Source: Sorghum bicolor
Lineage: Eukaryota; Streptophyta; Magnoliopsida; Poales; Poaceae
Reading direction: 5' to 3'
Length of the DNA: 64,000 nucleotides
Assembly: GCF_000003195.3 (NCBI RefSeq)
Contig: NC_012874.2
Location: 61,013,768 to 61,077,767, forward strand
The notes beneath the pieces are model-generated. The model was not told where the DNA came from and did no database searches. It saw only the letters and a program-made list of their open reading frames with translations. Positions 1 through 10,352 of the stretch are shown here, piece by piece (position 1 is the stretch's first letter; each line of letters opens with the position of its first letter). Both the position numbers and the translations under genes were made by a program.

Positions 1-418
1 GTTAATGACAATCAATCGCAATTAATTACCATTAACGAGACAATCAATCACAATTAATTACCATTAATGAGACAACGGTCAGATCCGGTCAGACCCCGAT
101 TTCCTCCCTTTCCTTATTCACCACGCGTGTGCCACGTCACGTCTCGAGAAGACAAGACAAGACAACGCCACGCCACGCCACGCCACGCATCGCCTCGCCT
201 CGCCCCGCCACGGCATGGCTCGGTGCGTGCGCGTGTGGCACCTTTTTTCTCTTCCTCAACTTCTCCATAGGAGCTATAAAAGGCCACCTATTTAAGTTGA
301 GTTAACACATGGTCAATAGTTAATACGGTATTAAACTGTTTTCAATATAGCATTTATTATGGGCCCTTGAATTAATCATCAAATATAATATGGGCTAAAA
401 GCCCATTTATATTCAACA
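1..418 (-). repeat. Left (3') LTR of the copia element, partial
   Basis: Bases about 108-418 align with about 16865-17222: both share a C/G-rich stretch with the motif CGTGTGCCACGTCACGTC, a TTCTCTTCCTCAACTTCTC block and the ending AAGCCCATTTATATTCAACA. Read on the minus strand the LTR starts TGTTGAATAT. Just inside the element (419-433) a purine-rich stretch on the minus strand could be the polypurine tract. Bases 9-72 hold two copies of a 32-bp tandem unit that are not seen in the right LTR. Confidence 0.75.
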
Positions 419-958
419 AACCTCACCTATTTCTAGGGCACATAAGAAAATGTCTCAAATTTCCATGTCGTTTCATATACCAGTTGTTTCGGTGGAGACT
501 GTCAAATTGAACTTCCACCTAGAGTACAGACTACACTCAGTCACAACTTGAACAATGGACTATACCTTGAATTGCAAGTTTTGTGTGATGTAAGTTTTAT
601 CTAAACTCATAACTGATACCGGGTTGCATGAACATCCTCTCTTGAAGCATATAAGTGATACTTCTGGCCCATTCATGAGTATGTAGAGACCACCCAAATC
701 TCATAGACTGTGACTAGCAGTCAAACTCATATAGGTGTATTCCTTAAAGATGTTTTGTAGGACAACATCTATCGCTTCACAAGCCGCTTTGGAATACATT
801 AAGGTATATAACCAGCCTTCCTTACAGACTTAGGAAAAGAAGTACACTTGAGATGAGTTAAGTTTGGTTCTTTCCTCACAATCTACTTCTGGCTTGTTTC
901 ACCATTCTACTTCACGGGATCTCCGATCATATAGAACATGTTGCCACCACGGTAGACC

Positions 959-3900
959 TTACGTGGGTCTCAAACACATCTCACTCGATGCACTATCTAT
1001 CACATTACGTGATAGTCTCTTTTTAAATTGATCTGCTAGATTCTTAGACGTATAGACATAGTCCAACGCTATAACTCTGGAGTTTCTCAATTTTCTGATA
1101 GTCTTCAAACACCGTTTGACATGCCTTGTGGACTTCATGTTGTCCTAGAACTGTTGACTTTTGTGATCACCGTTTGATTGTCACAGTTCATGGAAATAGC
1201 CGGCATAGGTTTTTCAACCACCGGTAGATCCATCAGGAGTTCACGAAGCCACTCGACCTCAGCACCGGTGGTGTCTAATGCTGTGAGTTCTGCTTCCATG
1301 GTTGACTTGGTTAAGATAGTCTGCTTGCAAGACTTTCATGAAACAGCGCCACCTCCAAGCAGAAACACATATCCACTCGTGGCCTTTAAAACATCAGCAT
1401 CAGATATCCAATTTGCATCACAATAACCCTCTAATACCTTGGGGTATCCGGTATAGTGAATGCCATAGCTCACAGTACCTTTTAAATAGCGCATCACTCT
1501 CTCAAGAGCTTGCCAGTGAATATCTCCCGGATTTGATACAAACCGGCTAAGTTTGCTAACTGCAAACGAGATATCATGCCTCGTGGCACTTGCAAGGTAC
1601 ATCAGTGAACCTATAATTTGAGAGAATCTTAGTTGATCCCTTGCTATTCTTTGATTTTTCCTCAATAGCACACTAGGATCACTAGGCGTAGGAGCAAATT
1701 GACAGTCACTGTACCCAAAGCAACTTAAAATCTTCTCCACATAGTGGGATTGCACAAGTGTAATCCCACCATTGCCTTCTCTCAAAAGCTTAATGTTTAG
1801 AATAACATCAGCTTCTCCCAAATCTTTCATCTCAAAGTTATTAGACAAAAAGTCTTTAACTTCCTTGATCACATCAAGGCTTGTCCCAAGGATCAGTTTC
1901 ATCTCAAAGTTATTAGACAAAAAGTCTTTAACTTCCTTGATCACATCAAGGCTTGTCCCATGGATCAGTATGTCATCCACGTACAAACAAAGGATCACAC
2001 CTTCACCCCCACCAAACTGATAGTACACACATTTGTCAGCTTCATTAACAGCAAAGCCGACAGAAGTTAAAGTTCTGTCAAACTTTTCATGCCATTGTTT
2101 TGGAGCTTGTTTTAGGCCATATAGGGATTTTAATAGCTTACACGCCTTGCCTTTTTGACCACTTGTTACAAATCCATCAAGCTGATCCATATAGATCTCT
2201 TCCTCTAACTCTCCATTTAGGAAAGCTGTCTTTACATCCATCTGATGAATGAGAAGACCATGAGAGACAGCCAAGGATAGTAACACTCGAATTGTTGTCA
2301 AACGGGCAACCGGTGAATAAGTATCAAAGAAATCTTTCTCTTCTCTTTAGGTATAACCCTTAGCCACAAGCCTAGCCTTGTACCTGTCAATTGTACCATC
2401 AGGCCTAAGCTTTTTCTTGAACACCCATTTACAACCTATAGGTTTACACCCATAAGGCCGTTCAACAACTTCCCAAGTTCCATTAGACATTATTGAATCC
2501 ATCTCATTCTTTATTGTTTCCTTCCACAAGTCAGCATCAGGAGAGGAAAATGCCTCTTTAATGGTTGTTGGGGTATCATCCACGAGGTACACAATATAGT
2601 CATCTCCAAAATACTTCACTTTCCTTTGTCTTTTGCTCGTTCGAGTGACTATATTATCATCCTCCTTAGGATAGTGAACATGGTTCCTCAGTTTGTTCTA
2701 TCGGAATGAATTGCACATGGGAATCTATAGATTCGTGACTAGAAATATTATGTGTACTTTTCATAGGGAATTCACTTTCAAAGAATGTTGCATCTCTTGA
2801 TTCCATTATAGTACCAACATGCATATCTGATAATCCAGAATTTATAATTAAAAACCTATACCCTACCCTGTGAGTAGCATAACCAAGGAAAATACAATCA
2901 ACTGTCTTAGGTCCAAGTTTACGTTTCTTGTTTATTGGCACATTCACTTTTACCAAACAACCCCAAGTACGCAAATAGGAGACATTTATTCTCTTCTTTT
3001 CTCATTCCTCAAATGGCGTGATTTCTTTATTCTTTGTAGGAACTCTATTCAGGACATGATATGCTGTCAGTATCGCCTCACCCCACCATTCCTTAGATAG
3101 TCCTGAAGTCTTTAACATGGCGTTAACCATCTCTGTTAGAGTACGGTTCTTTCTTTCGGCAATCTCATTGGACTGTGGTGAGTGTGGTGGTGTCCTCTCA
3201 TGAATAATTCCATGTTCTACGCAAAAATCAGAAAAATCACTTGAAAAATATTCTCCACCACGATCGGACCTTAAGCGTTTAATTTTCCTCTCAAGTTGAT
3301 TATCTACTTTAGCTTTATAGGCTTTAAAATATTGTAATGCTTCATCCTTTGATTTAAGCAAGTACACATGACAAAATCTAGTACAATCGTCTATAAATAT
3401 AATTAAGTATCGTCTACCACCTTTAGTCAATTCATCATTCATCTCACATAGATCAGAATGGATTAGTTCTAATTGTGCCAAGTTCCTCGCCTCTGCAGCC
3501 TTGTGAGGCTTGCGAGGTTGCTTGGATTGCACACAGACATGGCACTTAGAACCTTTGACTAAATTAAATTTCGGGATTAAATTCATATTTGCTAGCCGCG
3601 TTAAACAACCGTAATTAACATGACAAAATCGCGAATACCAAATATTCGACTCATTCGAAATGTTCACGACTTTATTACACACATCATGCATAGATAAGCG
3701 GAACAAGCCTCCACAATCATAACCTTTACCAATAAAAGCTCCAAACTTAGAAAGTATAACTTTATTGGCCTCAAAGACAATTTTATAGCCATCTCTGCAA
3801 AGTTGTGAACCGCTAACTAGATTCTTTTTGATGGAGGGGACATGTTGTACGTTCTTCATCAGCACCGTCTTTCCCGAAGTGAACTTCAGAATGACCATGC

Positions 3901-4478
3901 CAACACTAAGAACACGTGCATGAGAGCCATTCCCCATCACTAAGACTCCAGTGTCGCGGGCCTGATAAGAAGAAAACAAAGAGATGTCAGCACATACATG
4001 AACATTAGCCTCAGTGTCCATCCACCACTCAGGTGAATGACAGACTGAAAGAACAATGAGTAAATAATTATCATACCCAGATGTTCCTCCTTCAGCCTCG
4101 CTAACGACCATGTTCACTGACTTTTCTCTTCTCGTTTGAATTTGCGGTCTGGACAAGCACTTGCCTAATGGTCATTGCTACCACAAACAAAGCAGCCTCC
4201 ATCTGCCTTTTTCTTCTTAAAAGTTGTAGTTTGCTTTGGCTTCAGATTTTTCCCTTGCTTGTTCTTTTTCTTATTACGGAATGCGTATTGCTTTTTCTTC
4301 TGCACCACATTGGCACTAGAAGACTCAACGCCTTTCCCATTTGTGTCTTTTGCTCTCGTCTTCTCCTCAACATCAAGAGTTTCCATGAGTTTGGCAAGAC
4401 CAAACTCTTTTCTCTGATGTTTTAGAGAAGTAGCAAAATCCTTTCAAGAAGGTGGCAGCTTAGCGATTATACCACTGG
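959..4478 (-). pseudogene. Copia polyprotein, C-terminal part of gag to RNase H, broken
   Basis: Read on the minus strand from the gypsy insertion: end of gag, a CCHC zinc knuckle (CFVCGSNDH, about 4165-4195), protease at about 4030, integrase core with HSDLC, SDRGGEY and an IAERKNRTL motif (about 3130-3480), reverse transcriptase with YVDD (about 1990) and RNase H ending at the stop at 959-961. Breaks: stops at tryptophan positions at 4444-4446, 4165-4167, 3002-3004 and 1336-1338; a stop at a glutamine position at 2347-2349; and a 2-nt frameshift near 2680. The protease triad reads DTE where the family has DTG, and the integrase motif reads NEIAE where the family has NGIAE. Lineage within copia not assigned. 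Non-functional. Confidence 0.9.
1825..1968 (-). repeat. 72-bp in-frame tandem duplication in the copia reverse transcriptase
   Basis: Bases 1825-1896 and 1897-1968 are near-identical, with about one mismatch. The unit is 72 bp, so it adds 24 residues without shifting frame, directly after the YVDD catalytic motif. The repeated peptide contains TSLDVIKEVKDFLSNNFEMK. Confidence 0.95.
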
Positions 4479-4681
4479 TGTAACATCCCAAAAATTCACA
4501 TTCAAAAATCACTCGCATTAAAAATTATTTTAAAAATATATTTCAAAAACTATAAAATAATTTGAGCTCTATAGTATCTCCATCTAATCCATCCATATTT
4601 TTTTCGCGCACAAATAACAGCAAGTACCAGCAAGCTTACATGCAAGAAAACATAGCAGTGCACCTACACGAATATATATCT

Positions 4682-4800
4682 CATGCATGCATGCATGCAT
4701 GCGGGACGAGCATGCACCGTCCATTAGCATGCACCTACATGCAAGGACATGGTGATTAGGCACCGTCCATTTGCACGCACCGTGCATGCAAATGAGACAT
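4682..4800 (+). promoter_or_regulatory. CATGCA-rich (RY-like) block in the gypsy LTR
   Basis: An uninterrupted run of alternating CATG/CATGCA units lies at about 4682-4702, with further CATGCA copies up to about 4795. CATGCA is the RY motif bound by B3-type plant transcription factors. The matching block in the 3' LTR is at about 13370-13488. A regulatory role is inferred from position, upstream of the TATA box. Confidence 0.4.
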
Positions 4801-4922
4801 TGCCATTTGCATGAAAATTAGGCACCGCCCACCGTCCTGTCGTCCTATGTAGCCATGCACTACAGTAGCAATTCTAATGGTACGAAGCTGAGCACCAGAG
4901 GCATAACCTCACTCCTCTGGCC

Positions 4923-4929
4923 TATAAAA
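4923..4929 (+). promoter_or_regulatory. TATA box of the gypsy 5' LTR
   Basis: TATAAAA lies in a GC-rich setting (CTCTGGCC before, ACCAGCC after), about 155 bp downstream of the CATGCA block. It is conserved in the 3' LTR at 13611-13617. This is the likely core promoter for the element's transcript. Confidence 0.6.
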
Positions 4930-7116
4930 AACCAGCCTCGGGTGCTCACTCTCACCACCCGAGAAACACATTCACTCACTCGCTCACTCGCTTTCACTTC
5001 GCGTATACCGTATACGGCCATACGCACAAGCCGAGCTCGACTGTCGTCGCAAGACGAGGTGAGCAGCTCATGAGCATCCCCTTACTCTTCTCTGTCTTTC
5101 TGTAGTATTTTTCTGTATTTTTCCTTATATTTGTCTGTACCGATTCACTGTTAAGAACTCCACGAATAGAGCCATGACATACAGAAGAGCTCTAATGACC
5201 CCTGCTAATTTCTCTCTAACCATGCATGCGTGGGCCATAAGCATTAACTCCAAATAGTACATGCATGCATGCAACATGCACTACCAGCCAAGCAAATGTC
5301 CACGTGAAGCATCCATTCCTTAATCATCGTTAGCCTTTTTCGCATGATTAAATTCCGGCCATTTCACAAATACCACATGCTAACTCTGATTTCAATAATT
5401 CTTTTTCCTAAATTAATCTAAAATCATGATCTACCTCTCATATTAATTTCTTGATTTTTGGAGCTCATTTGAATTTATATAATTATTTATCTGTGCCTGT
5501 TGTCTGTGTCGTTCGTCGCGTATTTTAGTTGACGGAGTGAACGAGCCGGAAAACGAGAACGTTGGAAACGAGTACCGCGAGTTTGACGCCGAGGACCCGG
5601 ACTGTCAGCAGGAGTTTGCTGAGGACGCCGACGGAGGCAAGTCCAACCGATCCCCTTTGATGCATATTGATCCTATTTTTAAACACAACCCGTAGAAGCC
5701 GTTTTAAATATTGCATGTACGATATATGTACGAAGTATTTTCGCTGCTTAGTTAAAATCTGTTGAATAGCCATCCTTGAATTGATATTACCCGGTAATTG
5801 TCTTGTTCGAACCTAGGAACAAATAATATGCTACGACAGAAATATCATTATTTAGTATGCTTAGGACTTGTTACTCATCCTGGATACTCATCGCTATATT
5901 TTTCAAATATAATGATTTTAAAAGTAAAAGATGTGAGTGGTGAAAATAAATTGTGGGTATTATGAAAGAGTTAATGAACAAGTTATAGATGTGATTACTA
6001 TGGAGATGGGGCGGATGGGATCTCTTTTGGGGATGCCCTGGTGTTGTGGCTTATACCTTGCGGGGTTAAGCGAAAAGATATCCGCCTTGTCTCGATTAAG
6101 GACTGAGTTGATGATTCATCTTGCCTAACTCATTTATCGTACAACCACTCGCCTTGCATGAGAAAGGCTTAGTCTAAATCCCTCTAGTTAGTATGGCAAT
6201 CACCTGGAGGCAGGTGTGCAACGGGACACTAAGTGATGTATGTAAAATTGTGGAAATATATGAAAAGAGCTTTGTGAATTATTGTGGTATCATGAGGTGT
6301 GGCCTTAGTGTTCCCGTGGTGAGCGCCATTACTTAGCTATGGAGGGTAATGACTTTGATGGATCTGTGCTTGCACGACGGTGTAAGTTATGGTATCCTAC
6401 TTGTGGGAAAAGCGTACAACCTCTACAGAGTGTAAATCTATCTGGATAGTCGTGTCCGCGGTCTCGGACGGGTTATGGTTTGGTTTCAACAACTAGATGG
6501 GTTGGTATGAGTGAAAACATGAGAGTGAGTGTGATTTTGGAAATAAATGGTTGACTGCCATTTTGTTGTGGGAACAAGGGTTCAACAACACTTAAAATTG
6601 TGATCAAACCCCCATTTTCAGAAATACTATCATATGTGGAAAAAGAGTTCTTTTACAACAGTATTTGTGAAATGAAACCTTGCATGTGTAAAAAGATAGC
6701 TTTATGCAAATAAAACTAAGCCTCATCCTTGATTTATCCATATGCATATATATTGTTATCCCCTTCCGTAGGGTAAGGTTGGATTTGCTGAGTACTTTGT
6801 ACTCACCCTTGCTTTATTAAACAGAGGAAGATCCGGACTTCGATCCCGAAGTGGCGTTCGAGTAAGGTCGTGTCTGCACCCAACTAAGCCTGTGGCATTG
6901 GGACTCGTCAGATGTTCGATGGCGATATCGTTTGTTTCTGGGTCCTTTGGACCTATGTTGTATTTTGGTGTCTTATTATTATAGCGTGCCTTCCTTGTCC
7001 ACGCTTTCCGAAGACTACTGCGCTGAAACTTATCTGATGTAATAAATGTGTTACTAGCCTCCTGGGACTAGTATTGTATCACATTTGAGTTCCTGGTTTA
7101 CCAGGGGCGCTTCAGG

Positions 7117-7129
7117 TGGTATCAGAGCC
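7117..7129 (+). other. Primer binding site (initiator tRNA-Met type)
   Basis: TGGTATCAGAGCC starts 2 bp after the 5' LTR. This is the usual plant LTR-retrotransposon primer site complementary to the 3' end of tRNA-Met. Confidence 0.93.
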
Positions 7130-7258
7130 GTAGTTGGCTGTAGGACGCGACCTTAGGCTTTTCTGGACCAGTATTTTACTAAATAAACATATTTTACCAA
7201 AGTTCTTACCCTCTTCCCTCTATTTGAAAAAATATTTACTCTCATCTATGTCTCTCAG

Positions 7259-8173
7259 ATGGCAGAAGGAGTTTGGACCAGCAGTTACTGTCTAAGTGTA
7301 GACGGCTTTCCCAAGCTCTTGTATGCTACCATGCAGAAACTTGGAATCAAGGATCGCCCAGAATATGAAGGCAGAGAATATGAAGAGCATGAGACCGAGC
7401 GGTGTGAAGTTACCGTCTATATTGGGAAAAGTGAGGACTTCCCTAACATAGCCGAAGCTTGGAGTATGACTGCGACCGGATTTCGGTTTGCAGATACATA
7501 TCAAGCCGTCGCCCGCAAAGCCTTGAGGTACCTATGCCAGATCTACGAGAAGTCCATCACCCGTACCCCCATGAGGTTCTTTCCACCCGACGAAAAAGAT
7601 CGACCAGTTTGGAGGACCCGTATGGAGCTCTTGCAAGGATGCTACTCACTTGAAGATAACCCAACTGTGGTATTCATGACCACATACCTTCTTGCTCTAG
7701 ATAAGCAATATGATGAGCAGGCCTCAGAGTTAAGGAAGTGCATCCATCGTGCGGAGGAAGCTGAGATCATAGTTAGAAAGCTCCATGTACAGCTCGCGGA
7801 AGCTCAGGCCCAAGCAGCTGCAGCCGAGAGTCGTGAAACTGCCATTGCTGAAGTCTTGAAGGCAGCTGAAGACCGCCATGCTCAGGAGTTGAAGGATGCC
7901 TACCTTATCACCAGGATCAAAAGAAGGATGTTAGCAGAGGAAGACCAAGAGCCCATAGTCCTAAAAGGTATCCTAATCATGTCCCTAAAAACCAAAAGAA
8001 AGATGGACATAGAAGGGCCATCAGCTCCCCCACCCACAGAAGCCTCTCATAAAGCTTTAGAGTTGGAGCCCAGTAAGGAAGAAGGATTTCCCCTCCTCAC
8101 CCAGCCAGCACCAAAAGAAGACAGTGACCCACCTCTTAGTCCAAAAGAAGAACCACAAATGCCGGAAGCGTGA
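7259..8173 (+). CDS. Extra ORF upstream of gag in the gypsy element (orf0-like), 304 aa
   Basis: An intact ORF of 304 residues lies between the primer site and gag on the sense strand. It has no gag, zinc-knuckle, protease or polymerase motif. Residues 1-120 look globular, with several aromatic residues and a cysteine or two. Residues about 145-225 are Ala/Glu/Lys/Arg-rich and likely form a coiled coil (heptad-like runs around RAEEAEIIVRKLHVQLAEAQ). The C-terminal 70 residues are rich in Pro, Glu and Ser. From memory, rice gypsy elements of the RIRE3/RIRE8 type carry an extra ORF in this position; whether this one is homologous needs a search. It has no stop although pol has three breaks. Function unknown; a structural or regulatory accessory protein is only a guess. 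Confidence 0.7.
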   Translation: MAEGVWTSSYCLSVDGFPKLLYATMQKLGIKDRPEYEGREYEEHETERCEVTVYIGKSEDFPNIAEAWSMTATGFRFADTYQAVARKALRYLCQIYEKSITRTPMRFFPPDEKDRPVWRTRMELLQGCYSLEDNPTVVFMTTYLLALDKQYDEQASELRKCIHRAEEAEIIVRKLHVQLAEAQAQAAAAESRETAIAEVLKAAEDRHAQELKDAYLITRIKRRMLAEEDQEPIVLKGILIMSLKTKRKMDIEGPSAPPPTEASHKALELEPSKEEGFPLLTQPAPKEDSDPPLSPKEEPQMPEA

Positions 8174-8537
8174 TCCTCCTCAACACCAAGGGAATGAAGC
8201 TGTTCTGTCCGAAGAAGTTGAAGAATAGTAGCACCTAGTTCCTCCTTATGTCTTGGGGAAGTGAAGTTTACTTCACTTTTGTTCAACCCCCCAAAGTAGA
8301 TGAACCATATTGTAGTACGCTTATTTCCTCCATTACTATGTTGTAAACCGCCCTCTTATTCAAAATATATTTGTGCTTGTTGGTTGTGATAAATAATTGA
8401 GTGCTCTATGTTGTTCCCTTACGGGATAGCAAGTCTTAAAACTTGCACCTTTTTAAAATATAACGCTTTAATAAAAAAAAAGAACATCACTCAATAGATC
8501 TAACCCTTATCTAATGCTTTCTCATCTTAACCAACAG

Positions 8538-10352
8538 ATGCCTCCCAAACCAGCTACCCGCTCTCAACCAAGTGGTCGTGCAGCTAGTAGACAAAGCCAA
8601 AATCCAAATGGAAGTCAAGCCAATGCAAATGTGGATGGTATTCATGAAGATGAAGTGAGTCAGACTAGGAACCATAATGAAGGAGATGACTTGCCCCCTC
8701 CTCCAGTAATTGACTTAGCACAAGTCATGGCAACTCAGACTCGCCTTCTAGAGACCTTGGCTCAAGGCATGAACCGCCCTAGGAACAACCGTGGAGCCGG
8801 AGTCCAAGACAAGATGACTGAGTTCATGAGGCTTAAGCCACCCACCTTTACTGGATCTGACAACCCCATGGAAGCAGATGATTGGCTTAAGGTGATTGAA
8901 AGGAAGTTGGACACAATCCACTGTGATGGAAGGGATAGAGTTCTGCTAGCATCTCATCAGCTGACAGGAATTGCCCTTTCTTGGTGGGAAGCCTATAGTG
9001 GAGCTGTGGACAATGCAAACACTATCACATGGGAAGAATTTGTGGATGAATTCCGTCGGTACCACATTCCAGATGGAATCATAAAGCTGAAAGCTGATGA
9101 ATTTCGCAACTTGAAGCAAGGAAATAAAACTCTAAGTGAGTACATCTTCCAATTCACTGAATTGTCTCGCTATGCCCCAGAATTGGTCAACACTGATGCC
9201 AAGAAACAGACAAAGTTCATAGAAGGATTGACCTGTGAGCTCAGAACCCTCATGACCCCACAGATCTATCCAGATTTCAACACATTGATGAATAGGACCA
9301 TTCTGACTGATGTGGCCAAGACTGAAGAAAGGAAAGAAAACAAGCGCAAATTTCTGGAGCGCAAGGTTCAAGATGGTGCTAGATCCCAGAGGCTGAAAAC
9401 CTTTAGCCAACCAAGCCAGCGGACTCAAGCCCCAATGCAGTTTCGCTCTCCTCCTAGTGTCTCCAATAACCAAATGCAGTCATCATATCAGCCCAAGACA
9501 ACCTATCAGAATCAAACTTATGGCAAGACTCAACAGAACAGCACTGGTCAAGTCACAAACAATGTTAGGACTTGCTTTAATTGCCATGAGACTGGACACT
9601 ACATCGCCAACTGTCCCAACAAGAACAACCCACCAGCAGTATCCACTCAGTCCCATACTGTTAATGGACCAAGACCTGCAGTGTCTGGAGTCAACCGTGG
9701 TTTCCCTCGCAACAATAGCAACACCAACAATAATAGCCAGATGATGAAGCAACCTCAACAATCCTATGGTAGAGCCCGTGTCAACCATATTCATGCTCAG
9801 GATGCTCAGACTGCTTCAGGAGTGGTACTTGGTGAGTTCTTAGTCAATTCAGTACTTGCAACAGTATTATTTGATTCTGGAGCATCACATTCCTTCATAT
9901 CATCAAGTTTTGTTGAGAAGCATCAAATACCCACAGTACTACTAAAGTTACCCCTAATAACCCGAACACCTGGGTCTGACATCAAATGTCATCTAGGATG
10001 TTCAAATGTAAGGATCATTCTAAGTGGGGTAGTTTTCTTAGCAGACTTAGTAGTGCTCAAGTCCAAAGGAATAGATGTTATCCTTGGAATGGATTGGTTA
10101 ACCAGACACAATAGAATTATTAGTTGTGCAATCAAAGAAGTATCATTAGTTAACCATGAAGGGATTAAAGTGAAATGCCAAACCCGAGGGTCTAAAGTTA
10201 ATCCAATGGTCTTCAATTTGGATGCAAGGACCATAGAGGAAGTACCAATAGTGCAAGAATACCCTGATGTATTTCCTGAGGAACTACCTGGAATGCCACC
10301 AGACAGGGATATAGAGTTCATCATTGATCTTATCTCTGGGACTGCCCCATAG
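8538..10352 (+). CDS. Gypsy gag and protease (ends at a frameshift)
   Basis: The open frame runs from 8514. I prefer the ATG at 8538 (MPPKPATRS), which begins the basic N-terminus typical of these gags; the upstream ATG at 8514 adds eight residues. In order: a retrotransposon gag domain with SWWEAYSG (about residues 120-270), a basic Gln/Ser-rich linker, a CCHC knuckle [14 protein letters not shown] near residue 345, and an aspartic protease with [12 protein letters not shown] near residue 445. It makes the capsid protein and the maturation protease. The frame ends at a TAG (10350-10352) caused by a 1-nt loss in a run of Cs just before RT, so no Gag-Pol fusion can be made from this copy. The gag part itself looks intact. 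Confidence 0.9.
   Translation: MPPKPATRSQPSGRAASRQSQNPNGSQANANVDGIHEDEVSQTRNHNEGDDLPPPPVIDLAQVMATQTRLLETLAQGMNRPRNNRGAGVQDKMTEFMRLKPPTFTGSDNPMEADDWLKVIERKLDTIHCDGRDRVLLASHQLTGIALSWWEAYSGAVDNANTITWEEFVDEFRRYHIPDGIIKLKADEFRNLKQGNKTLSEYIFQFTELSRYAPELVNTDAKKQTKFIEGLTCELRTLMTPQIYPDFNTLMNRTILTDVAKTEERKENKRKFLERKVQDGARSQRLKTFSQPSQRTQAPMQFRSPPSVSNNQMQSSYQPKTTYQNQTYGKTQQNSTGQVTNNVRTCFNCHETGHYIANCPNKNNPPAVSTQSHTVNGPRPAVSGVNRGFPRNNSNTNNNSQMMKQPQQSYGRARVNHIHAQDAQTASGVVLGEFLVNSVLATVLFDSGASHSFISSSFVEKHQIPTVLLKLPLITRTPGSDIKCHLGCSNVRIILSGVVFLADLVVLKSKGIDVILGMDWLTRHNRIISCAIKEVSLVNHEGIKVKCQTRGSKVNPMVFNLDARTIEEVPIVQEYPDVFPEELPGMPPDRDIEFIIDLISGTAP

Larger units (their letters stand above)
4479..7114 (+). repeat. 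5' LTR of the gypsy element
   Basis: The LTR is 2,636 bp and matches 13167-15802 at a constant offset of 8,688. It starts TGTAACATCCC and ends GGGGCGCTTCA. The upstream third is rich in CATGCA motifs (about 4682-4800), followed by a TATA box. The rest holds no coding region that I can support. Confidence 0.97.

Noticed and set aside
67..270. ORF of 67 aa at the left edge
   Set aside because: It lies in the copia LTR and is low in complexity; the matching right LTR does not keep the frame.
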